Source of the DNA: Candidatus Saccharibacteria bacterium HGW-Saccharibacteria-1
GTDB taxonomy: Bacteria; Patescibacteriota; Saccharimonadia; Saccharimonadales; Saccharimonadaceae
Length of the DNA: 57,258 nt
Assembly: GCA_002839415.1 (NCBI GenBank)
Contig: PGXZ01000001.1
Span: 1 to 57,258, forward strand
Direction: 5' to 3'
The position numbers were made by a program, and so were the translations under genes. Below, piece by piece: positions 26,448 through 36,065 of the stretch (its first letter is position 1; each line of letters begins with the position of its first letter). The notes below the pieces were generated by a model. That model saw nothing but the letters and a program-made list of their open reading frames with translations. It had not been told where the DNA came from and ran no database searches.

Positions 26448-29400
26448 CTACCTGTTGCTAAATATAAAGTTAAGGTTGCCTACATATGCGTTGCCATTTA
26501 ATCTGGATATAACATCTATTTTAAATACGATGCTATTGCCTGGTGCAAAACCACACGTTGATGGGTCGGCTGCGCCGTTGGCTGGCTTTGTTTGCCAAGC
26601 TGACATAGCTCCGGTTGATACGGACGTAACTCCGCCACACGTAAGTAATCCTGCTGTGGAATCATTTCTGAATATTTGGTATTGCACTGTTGCGTTTGCG
26701 CTGTCGGTTCTTCCCATGACAGAGGTTTGGCCAGATGCAAAGCTCTTAAACGTACTGGGTAGCTGGTATGTCACGTAGATACTATAAGTTTGGTTACTGG
26801 CCTGAGGCGATGTCCATTTATAGAAGTTATATGTTTCGTTTGTTCCGCAAATTTGATTGGGTGCATTGTCGTTGATATTTAATGTATCTGAACATAAATC
26901 AGAGGTCATGGTTCCAACGCCAGTTCCGTGCATCACAGCATTTGTGTATTCTGGTGAGATCGTTACTACGTTATCTGGTGACGAACCGCAGGCACCCCAT
27001 CCGTCTGCTTCGTAACATTGTAGCTTGCCCAGCGATGTATCATAATACATTGAACCAAGCAGGGCATCGTTGTCGCTCGCAATTGGAGCTGAAGCGCCTC
27101 GATCGAGGGTTAATAGAGTTACTGGACCACCGTTAATACCGCCTCCAATTTGAACGTTAGGGGTACTGTTTGTTGACAATGTCATTGAGAATGTATCGAT
27201 AAAGAAAGTCCGAGCAGTAGCGTCAGATTGAGTGAAGTATATGTAGGAGCTAGTTGGCGCTATGCCGTCGGTTGTAATGTAGCAAGTTATTTTTGTAAAG
27301 TCGCTTGTTGATGAAGAGACGGTTTGAGTATTATAGTCAGCACAACTAGTGAAATTAGTACCACCATTTCGAGAATATCGAATATTAAAGTTGTTGAAAC
27401 CTGAGGTTGTACTGGCTACGTACACTGTTATGCGATACAAGGTGTTTGCGAGTGGATTGATTGATAACTTGTTGCGAACCCCTTGGCCGGCACCTGTTGT
27501 TATTACTTGGGCACTATCACTGGCGTCGTTACCGACAGAAGTGCTTCGTGATATTCCGGCAGATGCGACGGTCGTCCAGTTTGTAGTAAAATTGGCAATA
27601 TCGGTAACGTTTCCATCAGTTGCGTAGTTATAGTCGGCGGCGATGGTAACGCTGAGGTTATCAACATAGAATGTTCTAGCTGTGCCAGCTGAGGTTTGTC
27701 TAATCATAATTGCATTAGCTGCAGTTATTCCTGAAGCCGGAGCAGTAAAAGTACAGTTTACCTTTGTCCATACACTAGTGTTTACGGCTTTGCTGGTGAT
27801 GCATGGCACCGATGTAGCTGTTCCGTCTATCGAGTAATAGACATCCATATCAGTAAATGCGCCACTGAGTAATCGAGTTGTAAAAGAAACGTTATAGTTT
27901 GTATTAGCGCTAAGAGCTGTGCTGAGCGTGTCTTTAACTCCGCTGCCGGCAGTTGTGTTGGTTGTAACTCCAATCGAAGCTTGACCGGTTGCAATATAAT
28001 TTCCAGCAGTAGTGTAACGAGTCACGGTTGATCCGTTTATTAAGCTCCAGGTATTAGCTGGAAAGGTGTTGGCTGATGCGCCGGCGGTTTCAGCACCGCT
28101 ATCAGAAGAATACTCAGTAACATTACTGTTGACCGAGAACAAACCAGCTGCTGATGCGGTTTGTACTGACAATAGCGTGCCGTCAACAGGATTCGTTGAA
28201 CTGTCTCGTATGGTTAATCCGTCGGTTGTGCCGGTATGGCTAACGACGAGTTCGGCGCCACCAGCGCTTTGCATAGTATTGTCATAGGCGGATTGAAGGG
28301 TGGTTGAACTTGAGGCGCCGGCCGCAGTCCAGTCAGCTCCGTTCCAGATCATAGTCGCAGTTGTATTTTGGCGCATTGCAATTGTGTTTCCCATGCCACC
28401 GCCATTAACTGATAATATAAAATCGCTTGAACTATTAGCGGCGGTAATGTAAACAACTCTTCCAGCGGTAGAGATAGTTGGGTCAGGTAGAATTGATGTT
28501 TTACCGGTGACGCTAAAGCCAACCAGTATTGCGGATGAGTTATTGATTGAGCTTGCGGAAATTGTACAATCAGCTGCGACCAATGCACCGCTAGCATAAC
28601 AGTTAGGGTCGTTGGCGGTTGTTGAAAAGGTAGGTGTGGTGATGACTACTAGGCCATTAGCGCCTGTTCCAAGGCCCGTACCGCCGCTAAGTGTCAATGT
28701 GCCGCCATTTGCATTACCAACTGTAGCGTTTCCACCTTGGACTGTAAGGGCGCCGCCAGTTACGCCAGTAGTACTACTGCTGGTCCCGCTAATTTTAAAA
28801 CTATTAGGAGCGGCTGCGGTTACACCGTTACCAAGATATAGGCTATTAGAAGTGTCAAAAGTGGCCCGGATTGTACCATTAGTACTGATAGTTGTATTAG
28901 TTTTACTACTTAAGTCGACCGAGCTGTTGGTGCTTGTTAGTAACGTGTTGCTATATCCACTTAAGCTTAATGTTCCAGCCACGCTAGTTACGCTAGTGTT
29001 TCCATTTCCACTTACGGCTGCTGTTCCGGCGCTACTAGTTAGGTTTGCATTATTACTACTGCTAAGGCTGAGCGTGCCGTTAGTGCTTGATACAATTGTA
29101 TTTCCTGCCGAGCTGTTTAATGTTACGCCACCGCTACCAGTCAAACCCAATGTTCCGGCTGTGCTTGATACGGTTGTATTGCCAGAAGCGCTATTCAAGC
29201 TCGTATCGCCGCTACCGCTAAGAGTTAGTTTTCCGCCAGAACTACTAACCGAGGTGTCGCCACTACCACTAACAGTTGCTGTTCCGCCGCTGGTTATGTT
29301 CATTGCACCCTTTGATTGAACTGTAGTTGTGCCGCCTGCCGCGCTACTGCCAGCGCCGATACTAACATTTGTTGTACCGCCGGCCGTATTGTTATTACCA

Positions 29401-30386
29401 ATGTTGATATTTTGAGTTCCACTAGCAAGTGTGGAGCTGCCAATTTGAATAGTACTTGCGCGACTAACGCCAATACTGATAGTGCCATCGTTGCCTGTGC
29501 CGATTTTACCGCCTGCGTTTATTGCGACATTACCGCCATTGCCATTAGTTCCGCCGCCATTGCCACCTTGTAAAACTAAATCACCACCAGCTAACGCGGA
29601 AGCGCCGGTTCCAGCCGCGCCGGCCGTTAAAGTCATTGATTTACCTGCAACAGTTGCCGCGGCGGTTGTCACTGATATAGTGTGATTGGCTGCGGCGCCA
29701 AATAATATATCACCACTGTTATTTAACGTAAAAGCATCGCTACCGGCTGATTGTAGCGTTAATAAATTACCAGTGCCGGTTTTATTTACAAAAATACTAC
29801 TAGTGTTGGTCGAGGCGTCAGTTTGTACGCCTTGGGCGAGTTGTAGAAATTGAGCACTAGTCAGGCCGTTGAGTAATCCTGAGTTTAGCGAGTATGGTGT
29901 AGCCGATAATCGTTTCATTGGTAACATTTCACCATCTGGCACGCAGGATGAAAATGGCGTACAGGATACGTTAGTATTGCCGATATTAACGGATAGCCAA
30001 AGCGTATTTTGATTCCAGTCGATGTTACTTCCAAACGGGTTGATAGAGCCAAGTGAAACTGACATGTAGCCATTTTTTACCATGACGCCTTTGCCACTGT
30101 TGTTTAGGTATGTTTCGGTCCATTCTGGAGATCCAAGTGGTGAACCAGTTGAAGCAACAGTTTGACCGTCACCATCTTGATATATTTTAAATTCAACATT
30201 GTAATAGCCATCAGGTACAGTTGCACCTTGGGCATTTAATAAACGACCTTGAAAATTGAGTTGTGAGTTAATGCCAGCAACAGCGTGAGCTTTTGAGTTT
30301 ACAAAAAGTGCGCAAACAACTAAAACGCCTAATAATAAGACGAATGCAATTAGTTTTTTGCTAACCCTTAGTACCCCAGAATTCAT
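26448..30386 (-). CDS. Large secreted surface protein: fibre-like head, beta repeats, CBM-like modules
   Basis: A 1312-residue exported protein. It has a type I signal peptide (hydrophobic run then AHA, cleavage about residue 37) and an N-terminal domain beginning INSQLNFQGRLLNAQGATV, of the kind seen in many fibre-like bacterial surface proteins. A Gly/Ser/Thr-rich part contains about 15 short units of 8-9 residues (about 365-505) that look like a beta-helix. Two jelly-roll-like modules of about 150 residues follow, each ending in R-T-F-[YF]-[VI]-D-[NT]-[LF]-S, resembling CBM4/9-type carbohydrate-binding modules. A cysteine-containing C-terminal domain closes the protein. ATG 30386 is preferred over TTG 30395. 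It is in an operon with the kelch protein. Confidence 0.8.
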   Translation of the reverse strand: MNSGVLRVSKKLIAFVLLLGVLVVCALFVNSKAHAVAGINSQLNFQGRLLNAQGATVPDGYYNVEFKIYQDGDGQTVASTGSPLGSPEWTETYLNNSGKGVMVKNGYMSVSLGSINPFGSNIDWNQNTLWLSVNIGNTNVSCTPFSSCVPDGEMLPMKRLSATPYSLNSGLLNGLTSAQFLQLAQGVQTDASTNTSSIFVNKTGTGNLLTLQSAGSDAFTLNNSGDILFGAAANHTISVTTAAATVAGKSMTLTAGAAGTGASALAGGDLVLQGGNGGGTNGNGGNVAINAGGKIGTGNDGTISIGVSRASTIQIGSSTLASGTQNINIGNNNTAGGTTNVSIGAGSSAAGGTTTVQSKGAMNITSGGTATVSGSGDTSVSSSGGKLTLSGSGDTSLNSASGNTTVSSTAGTLGLTGSGGVTLNSSAGNTIVSSTNGTLSLSSSNNANLTSSAGTAAVSGNGNTSVTSVAGTLSLSGYSNTLLTSTNSSVDLSSKTNTTISTNGTIRATFDTSNSLYLGNGVTAAAPNSFKISGTSSSTTGVTGGALTVQGGNATVGNANGGTLTLSGGTGLGTGANGLVVITTPTFSTTANDPNCYASGALVAADCTISASSINNSSAILVGFSVTGKTSILPDPTISTAGRVVYITAANSSSDFILSVNGGGMGNTIAMRQNTTATMIWNGADWTAAGASSSTTLQSAYDNTMQSAGGAELVVSHTGTTDGLTIRDSSTNPVDGTLLSVQTASAAGLFSVNSNVTEYSSDSGAETAGASANTFPANTWSLINGSTVTRYTTAGNYIATGQASIGVTTNTTAGSGVKDTLSTALSANTNYNVSFTTRLLSGAFTDMDVYYSIDGTATSVPCITSKAVNTSVWTKVNCTFTAPASGITAANAIMIRQTSAGTARTFYVDNLSVTIAADYNYATDGNVTDIANFTTNWTTVASAGISRSTSVGNDASDSAQVITTGAGQGVRNKLSINPLANTLYRITVYVASTTSGFNNFNIRYSRNGGTNFTSCADYNTQTVSSSTSDFTKITCYITTDGIAPTSSYIYFTQSDATARTFFIDTFSMTLSTNSTPNVQIGGGINGGPVTLLTLDRGASAPIASDNDALLGSMYYDTSLGKLQCYEADGWGACGSSPDNVVTISPEYTNAVMHGTGVGTMTSDLCSDTLNINDNAPNQICGTNETYNFYKWTSPQASNQTYSIYVTYQLPSTFKSFASGQTSVMGRTDSANATVQYQIFRNDSTAGLLTCGGVTSVSTGAMSAWQTKPANGAADPSTCGFAPGNSIVFKIDVISRLNGNAYVGNLNFIFSNR

Positions 30387-30514
30387 TTTTTCCAAACTTA
30401 TGTTTTAGCGATAAAAATTATTTGTCTCACACATATTTTTTACCTGCTTCAATCATAACCGTAATTAAATGTTTTTACAAGGGTTAATCAGGTGTTTTTG
30501 GAGTGTGATCTTAG

Positions 30515-31471
30515 CTATGAATGAAGCATTATATTGCGTGTTCTGAGGACTCGTTTTTCGCGTTGTTCGCCGAGCCAAAAACTTATTACAACAGCCACTG
30601 CGGCTGCGTAGAGTGGCCATAGGACTAATAATTGATTAACGGTCGTAGTTGACACTGTGCTGCCGCTATCAGTGCTGACCTGGCCGTTAATTATCACTGC
30701 AAATGTTAAAAAGGCGACGCGTCCGGTCGAATCGCTGGCTTGTAAATTAACTTGAAAAGTTCCAGCCTTGGCGTAGGTATGTGGTGCATTAAATTCGGTA
30801 TTGTCGTTACGTGAAATAACGCTATTGGTCGAATCACCCCACTGGATGTTGACAGCATAAGGTGGTGTGCCACCTAGGATGTCAATTGGCACGTTTAGCT
30901 CTTGGCCGGGAAATGATCCACGGAAAACCGCATTAGTACTAAGTAGCATTTGGGTGCTAGTGAAGCTTAGAGAGGTGATGCCGCTAGATTGGGCTGGCGA
31001 GGCGTTGTAGTAGATGTTTACGATATTAGAATCAGGCCCTGCTTGATTGAGAGCGTCGTAAACTTTGGCGACTATTTTATTCTGGCCATTCAATAGGTCA
31101 ATTTGAAGTGAATATGTTCCGGTGTCGTTGCATGGCGTCGAGCCGGCAAAAATATCGTTCTTAAATAATTCAACAAGGGTAGTCTCTGGACAGGTACCAG
31201 ATATGGTGATGGGCGAGGTTGTAAAGCTTTGTTGATCGGTCGGTATTTTTATGGTTGCAGCAGTTGTTGGTGCTTTGCCTGGCATGGTGCCACTAATACC
31301 AACTGAGCCAGCGGCCGGACCTGGCCTTTCGCCCTCCGCGTTAGCAGTGTAAACAATCAAGGGCAGGACTGCAAGCAGCAAGATGACACCTAGTCCGATA
31401 TAGGAGGTATGCTCGTGTTGGCGAATACGCCCGGTATGGCGATGCTCGATTATTTTTAACCGCTTTAACAT
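30515..31471 (-). CDS. Ig-like/PKD-domain membrane protein
   Basis: A 318-residue protein with an N-terminal membrane helix (about 24-44), a bacterial Ig-like domain (FTTSPITISGTCPETTLVEL, with a cysteine pair), a PKD domain (PYAVNIQWGDST to HTYAKAGTFQVNLQASDS) and a C-terminal membrane helix followed by a basic tail. Both ends are therefore anchored, with the domains displayed outside. PKD and Ig modules usually mediate protein or sugar contacts. A leaderless promoter lies at 31479-31487. It is the first minus-strand gene upstream of the two giant surface proteins and may be co-regulated with them. Confidence 0.83.
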   Translation of the reverse strand: MLKRLKIIEHRHTGRIRQHEHTSYIGLGVILLLAVLPLIVYTANAEGERPGPAAGSVGISGTMPGKAPTTAATIKIPTDQQSFTTSPITISGTCPETTLVELFKNDIFAGSTPCNDTGTYSLQIDLLNGQNKIVAKVYDALNQAGPDSNIVNIYYNASPAQSSGITSLSFTSTQMLLSTNAVFRGSFPGQELNVPIDILGGTPPYAVNIQWGDSTNSVISRNDNTEFNAPHTYAKAGTFQVNLQASDSTGRVAFLTFAVIINGQVSTDSGSTVSTTTVNQLLVLWPLYAAAVAVVISFWLGEQREKRVLRTRNIMLHS

Positions 31472-31478
31472 AAGCTAT

Positions 31479-31487
31479 ATTATATCA
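31479..31487 (-). promoter_or_regulatory. Extended -10 promoter of the Ig/PKD gene
   Basis: TGATATAAT on the minus strand ends 7 nt before the ATG at 31471. Confidence 0.6.
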
Positions 31488-31539
31488 TGCCACAATCCGC
31501 TATTTATTCAAAATATGCTAATTATTGTTGGGTTGCTTT

Positions 31540-32592
31540 TTACTTCTTGATTTTATTATTCTTATTTTTCTTTGGTTTTTTAACTTTTTTTACACCTTGG
31601 GCTTTGTTGATTATAAATTGGTTGTATTGTTTAACCATAAAGACAAGGAGTGTGATTGCGCCAATAAGAACTAAAATTATTGCTGCTATGATTTTGTAGG
31701 GTATAATCCAAAAAGCAATAGTCTTGGTTAATGTATCGTTACTTGAGCCGTACTTAATCTTGATACTCGCAGTGTATTTGCCGAATAAGATTCTGTTGCC
31801 AAGTGAAGTTTTATCAAGCGGCTGTTCAAATTTACGTGTACTATTAGGTAATATATTCTTTGGCGGCATATTTATATTTACACCGGCAACAACTTTGCCA
31901 AACATATCAGTGATAGTAATTTGGCCAGTTGGCTGTTCATGTATGTTACCGTCATTTTTAATTCTCTCGTAAAAAGTTATAGGTGTAAACTCAAACAGTG
32001 AACCGGTTTTGCCGTATTGGCTAGTACCAAATTCAACCAGGGACATTTTTTCAGTTACGGCACCATTGACGCGTAACATAACTAACGCACCAAGGCTAGC
32101 TGACAACGATACTCCAGTGTCCGTTAGTTCAGGGGCTTTACCGCTGAAACGAATAACGCCGTAGTAGCCACCAGGAGCGGCATCTGCGGGTACTTTTATG
32201 GTAATAGGTATTTGCTTAACTTGTTTTGGAGATAGGGTGAGCTGGGCGATTGGGCTAATCCACGCCTTGAGCGAATAAGGGCTAGTTTCGGTACTATCAA
32301 TTAAAAGTTTTGGAGTACCATCTTCACCGTTGGCGACAAAATCATCAATCTGGTTGCTGACAATCAACTTGTTATTTGATATATCGCGTAAACTAAGCTG
32401 AGCTTTTATAGTTTGACCAGGATCGGCTGTTAGATTTAGTACAGGCGGCGCTATTTCAAGAGCTTGGCCATTGCCAGAAACTGTATCAGTTGATGCGGCT
32501 ACCGCATTAGCACTTGCAGTATTTGATACCGATACGATCGCAACGGACATTATTGCGAGTAATATGGCGAATAAAAAATTTGATTTCTTCAT
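31540..32592 (-). CDS. DUF916/WxL-interacting-like exported membrane protein
   Basis: A 350-residue protein with a signal peptide (about 1-30), two beta-sandwich domains, a C-terminal membrane helix (about 300-322) and a very lysine-rich tail. The first domain has EIAPPVLNLTADPGQTIKAQLSL and PGGYYGVIRFSG, which resemble DUF916 proteins that partner WxL-type surface proteins in Gram-positive bacteria. The gene follows by 3 nt the end of the 32596-33741 secreted protein gene, so the two probably work together as a displayed complex. The DUF916 assignment is by pattern memory only. Confidence 0.72.
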   Translation of the reverse strand: MKKSNFLFAILLAIMSVAIVSVSNTASANAVAASTDTVSGNGQALEIAPPVLNLTADPGQTIKAQLSLRDISNNKLIVSNQIDDFVANGEDGTPKLLIDSTETSPYSLKAWISPIAQLTLSPKQVKQIPITIKVPADAAPGGYYGVIRFSGKAPELTDTGVSLSASLGALVMLRVNGAVTEKMSLVEFGTSQYGKTGSLFEFTPITFYERIKNDGNIHEQPTGQITITDMFGKVVAGVNINMPPKNILPNSTRKFEQPLDKTSLGNRILFGKYTASIKIKYGSSNDTLTKTIAFWIIPYKIIAAIILVLIGAITLLVFMVKQYNQFIINKAQGVKKVKKPKKNKNNKIKK

Positions 32593-32595
32593 AGA

Positions 32596-33741
32596 CTAGA
32601 ACGTTGGCGTACAAATATAAGTTAAGGTTGTAGTGTATAGACCGGCAGTTTGGCTACCGGGTACATTTACTATGTATGATACGGTATAGATTTGAGCGTT
32701 GGTTGCTCCGCTACTCGTTGCTACCGATTCACCGGTTGTAAATTTAAATTCATCAACTACGTTATAATTTGCTGTTGCAGCACCTTTACGATCTGTACCA
32801 TTCGATGCAAGCGAAAGCTCTGCACCTACTGCTAAGGTCGAGGTTGCGGTTGTATTAAGTTTTAAGTTTAATCCAAATTGCCCAGTACCTCGTGCGCCTG
32901 GAAGGCGTGAGTTCATAGGTGCGACTTCATTAGAGCCTGACTTTAGTGTTGGTCCGTTTACCGTTATGCTATAACCTCCAGTTGCGTTGGTCGACGCAGC
33001 CATCTGCGACGTAGCTGTTGCGGTATCAGTAGGTGAGAATAGCTGATTGAAGGTAACTGCTGATTCTGTCGCCGAGCTACAGTCTGGAATACTATCAGGT
33101 GCTATTGCGGTAATAGTCTTAGCTGCGCAAAACACTAGTGACTCGGGCATGGTACCGCTCAGGACAATTTGCGTTGATGTGCTAGCGGCAACAGTGCCTG
33201 CATCGATTGGAATGCCAGTCGTGTCAGTACTGGCGTAGGTTGAAATACGAACAAAGAAAGTCATCTTTGTTGGATCGGTGATGCTAGGGTTCACGACACC
33301 ATCAAATCGATACGAAACAGGTGTATTAGCGGGGACGGATACAGCAGATGCACGCGAAATATACATGACGCCAGCAGACGGTTTAGTTAATGTAATAAAA
33401 CCAGTAGCGCCGGTTTCGTTTTCTTGGGTGGCGCCAGCAAGACTGAGACCAGTAGGTACGGTACAGGCTTCGGATGCAGTCGTACAGTACTCGAATTTAA
33501 TCGAACCAACACTGGTATTGCCAGTAGACGGCAAGGTAAAGCTAAAGTCATGTCTAACGTTTCCACTTACTTTTGCGCCAGCATCGCCAGCTCCGCCAAC
33601 GCCACCAGCTTTCAATGTCAAGCTACGCTGCGTTATTTGATCAGCAGCTTTTGCATTCTGTGCATTAAATATTGGACTGACAATCGTCGCTAATAAAACT
33701 ATACATACAAGTACTCTAAATAATTTGGCGTCTGCCCTCAT
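32596..33741 (-). CDS. Secreted surface protein, paralogue 1
   Basis: A 381-residue exported protein with a signal peptide (cleavage near AKA, about residue 32) and a beta-rich body. Its second half shares long near-identical stretches with the 33834-35054 product: PESLVFC, FNQLFSPTDTATATSQM, SITVNGPTL and a C-terminus of YIVNVPGSQ then TYICTPTF. The two arose by tandem duplication. Conserved cysteines may pair. ATG 33741 has GAGGGG at good spacing; ATG 33759 is an alternative leaderless start, because an extended -10 lies just upstream. It is coupled to the DUF916-like gene. Confidence 0.75.
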   Translation of the reverse strand: MRADAKLFRVLVCIVLLATIVSPIFNAQNAKAADQITQRSLTLKAGGVGGAGDAGAKVSGNVRHDFSFTLPSTGNTSVGSIKFEYCTTASEACTVPTGLSLAGATQENETGATGFITLTKPSAGVMYISRASAVSVPANTPVSYRFDGVVNPSITDPTKMTFFVRISTYASTDTTGIPIDAGTVAASTSTQIVLSGTMPESLVFCAAKTITAIAPDSIPDCSSATESAVTFNQLFSPTDTATATSQMAASTNATGGYSITVNGPTLKSGSNEVAPMNSRLPGARGTGQFGLNLKLNTTATSTLAVGAELSLASNGTDRKGAATANYNVVDEFKFTTGESVATSSGATNAQIYTVSYIVNVPGSQTAGLYTTTLTYICTPTF

Positions 33742-33765
33742 ACTGCCCCTCACTCTCATATGAGG

Positions 33766-33774
33766 ATTGTAGCA
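33766..33774 (-). promoter_or_regulatory. Extended -10 promoter of secreted paralogue 1
   Basis: TGCTACAAT on the minus strand ends 6 nt before the ATG at 33759 and 24 nt before the ATG at 33741, which has its own GAGGGG. Confidence 0.5.
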
Positions 33775-33833
33775 TAAGCATCAAATGCTAGTCAATGAGT
33801 TTGAACTATTTAGTTGTTTTATCCACAGCCTTA

Positions 33834-35054
33834 TTAAAACGTAGGTGTGCAGATGTATGTCAAGGTAGTTGTGTATGATCCGGCAGGTTGGCTACCAGGT
33901 ACGTTTACGATGTATGAAACTGTGAATATTTGTGCGTCGCTTCCGCCGAGGGTTTGGGTTGTACCGTCTACATAAGCGCTATTTGCGACATCATTCTGAC
34001 CGGCAGCTGTGTTGAACTTGAATCTATCAACGGTATTATATCCAGCTAGGGCTTGGCCTTTGAAATTTGTGCCGTTTGAGGCTGATGCGACTTCGGTACC
34101 GACTGCAACAGTTGACGTAGCGACCGTATTAGCACGCAGGTTAAGCCCAAATTGGCTAACTCCGTGCAGCGTCTGTTCCATGTTGGTCATGGCTGATATG
34201 GAGTTTGTACCTGACATTAAGGTTGGTCCGTTTACGGTAATTACATAGCCAGAGCCGGCATTTGTTGATGCGGACATCTGTGAAGTGGCAGTGGCAGTGT
34301 CGGTAGGCGAGAATAATTGATTGAAACGGACTTCACTGTCATCTGCGGCCGTACAATCTGGTACATTCGGTACAGTAACGGTTAGTGGAACTGTCTTACC
34401 GGTACAGAAGACGAGAGATTCCGGCATGTAGCCCTGTAAGTCGATGCCGTTGTTCGTGCTGGCAGCAACTGTACCATTGTCGATTTGTCCGCTAAGGCTG
34501 TCTTCTGCAGTATAGGTAGTTATACGAACAAAGAATGTCTGGCTAAGAATAGTTGGGGTTGTTTCAGTAGGGTTCTTGATGTTTTCGAATTCAAAGGTTA
34601 ATGGGGTGTCTGCAGGAATTGCAGTTTCCGCAGCACGATTCAATCGCAGTGTACCATTTACGCTTTTATCTAGTGCAAAGCCGCCGCTTCCAGTGCCGGT
34701 AGCATTTAATAGGGCAGTGACTTTTGCGCCACTCAGGGTCGTATCAAGACCTGTTGGCATTACGCAGACATTTGCGCCAACATCAGCTGCCGTTAAACAA
34801 TATTGAAACTTAATTGATTTAATGACACCGCCGCCAACATTGGGCACTGTAAATGAATATGCGTGATTAACTACTGCGCCCGGCTCTGAGCCGGTTGTAT
34901 TACTATCGCCAGCTTTAAGTGTCAGGCTGCGGTTAACGATTTGGGTAGCGCCATTTGCATTGCTGACAGGAATAAACTGTACAAGCAGTACACTTATAAG
35001 TAGTGCGGTACTTATTAGTCGCTTTATAGAGGTGGTTTTAAGCTGTTTATTCAT
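33834..35054 (-). CDS. Secreted surface protein, paralogue 2
   Basis: A 406-residue exported protein with a signal peptide (hydrophobic core about 12-30) and the same body and C-terminal pattern as the neighbour at 32596. Shared segments include VNRSLTLKAG (QRSLTLKAG in the neighbour), PESLVFC, FNQLFSPTDTATATSQM and the final TYICTPTF. The family was not named. It is separated from paralogue 1 by 92 nt and has its own upstream promoter candidate (TTGACA at 35144-35149 on the minus strand, 18-bp spacer, TGC-TATTCT), so the copies can be expressed separately. Confidence 0.75.
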   Translation of the reverse strand: MNKQLKTTSIKRLISTALLISVLLVQFIPVSNANGATQIVNRSLTLKAGDSNTTGSEPGAVVNHAYSFTVPNVGGGVIKSIKFQYCLTAADVGANVCVMPTGLDTTLSGAKVTALLNATGTGSGGFALDKSVNGTLRLNRAAETAIPADTPLTFEFENIKNPTETTPTILSQTFFVRITTYTAEDSLSGQIDNGTVAASTNNGIDLQGYMPESLVFCTGKTVPLTVTVPNVPDCTAADDSEVRFNQLFSPTDTATATSQMSASTNAGSGYVITVNGPTLMSGTNSISAMTNMEQTLHGVSQFGLNLRANTVATSTVAVGTEVASASNGTNFKGQALAGYNTVDRFKFNTAAGQNDVANSAYVDGTTQTLGGSDAQIFTVSYIVNVPGSQPAGSYTTTLTYICTPTF

Positions 35055-35214
35055 TTTGGTGTTTTTCTTCTCTTTTTATTTTAAATGTGTTTTATTTTTT
35101 GCCCTATTTATTGGGTTAAGAATAGCATGAGCATCATTACCATGTCAACAATTATAGAGCATTTTGTTTGTTGTATGTGGATAACTGGTGCATAAATCTA
35201 TAAACAACAGATAT

Positions 35215-35946
35215 TTAATAAGTTCCTGTTACGACAATTGTTTGGTCGCTGGTATATTTTCCGCCAGGTGTTAAGCTGTCAACGTTCACTAAATAGGTAA
35301 TAGTGTAGGTCGTAATGCCCGAGCTTTTAACGGCCTGAGCGATGGTTTCACCGCTAACGTAGCGGTATTGGTTGGGCGAAGCATAATTGGGTGCGGCTGT
35401 GCCAAAACCGAACTGGCCTTGGTCTGGATTAGCACCGACCGAATTGGGTATAGTATTTGCGACTAGGTTAATACCGAATTGCTCCTTGCCCGTTTGAGAG
35501 GCTGCTGTCTCGGCCATAGTCTCGATAGTGTGGTTTCCATTGCTAGGGGCTTTGCCGATTATCTGAGCGACATAGCCGTAGCTAGTATAGTTTGAGATTG
35601 TGAATGTTGCGGTTGAAGTTGTGGCATTAGCTGTTGAAAAACTACCAAAATCAACGTTCGACCCATTAAGTGTAAACGATAGAGTTGGGTCGCGTGTGGT
35701 TTTGGTGCCGTTTTCGATCTGATAATTATTCGAAGACGAGTTGCCGATTGACAGTGCGCCAGTCGCAACGTCAGTTTTATAATTCAGCGAACTGGATTGA
35801 TTTGAATCTTCGACCCCAATAGAACTTTCCTCGAGTTGATAGGTGTTGGACTTGAGCGTTTCTGCAAGGGCGGTGCGAGGTAAAAAGACAGCGTAAAACG
35901 CCAATATAAACATCAACCCAACACACTTCGACAGCCTCTTAAACAT
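35215..35946 (-). CDS. Secreted surface protein, distant third paralogue
   Basis: A 243-residue exported protein with a signal peptide ending TALA (about residue 28). Its C-terminal ending TYTITYLVNVDSLTPGGKY then TGTY matches the layout of the two larger neighbours (YIVNVPGSQ-x-AG then CTPTF), and the central FGINLVANT resembles their FGLNLxxNT. The mature part lacks the paired cysteines of the others. The family was not recognised. ATG 35946 is chosen because the signal peptide begins there; an in-frame ATG at 35982 would add 12 residues. Confidence 0.7.
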   Translation of the reverse strand: MFKRLSKCVGLMFILAFYAVFLPRTALAETLKSNTYQLEESSIGVEDSNQSSSLNYKTDVATGALSIGNSSSNNYQIENGTKTTRDPTLSFTLNGSNVDFGSFSTANATTSTATFTISNYTSYGYVAQIIGKAPSNGNHTIETMAETAASQTGKEQFGINLVANTIPNSVGANPDQGQFGFGTAAPNYASPNQYRYVSGETIAQAVKSSGITTYTITYLVNVDSLTPGGKYTSDQTIVVTGTY

Positions 35947-35953
35947 AATCTCT

Positions 35954-35982
35954 ATTGTTGACGAAATGAAGCGATTTTGCAA
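35954..35982 (-). promoter_or_regulatory. Candidate promoter of the third secreted paralogue
   Basis: TTGCAA (35977-35982), 17 bp, then AACAAT (35954-35959) on the minus strand, ending 7 nt before the ATG at 35946. Both boxes are only 4/6 matches. Confidence 0.35.
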
Positions 35983-36065
35983 GTTGTTGATAAAATAAGC
36001 GCTAGATTATTGATAGTTATAAGGTTAAGCGCTATACTACTTATCAGTAAACCAAGGTAATATAA

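Noticed and set aside
28612-29319. 235-codon plus-strand ORF opposite the beta-repeat protein
   Set aside because: Low-complexity Ser/Gly/Thr codons on the minus strand leave the complement free of stops. The encoded Pro/Leu/Val-rich sequence looks artificial and the minus frame has a signal peptide and domains.
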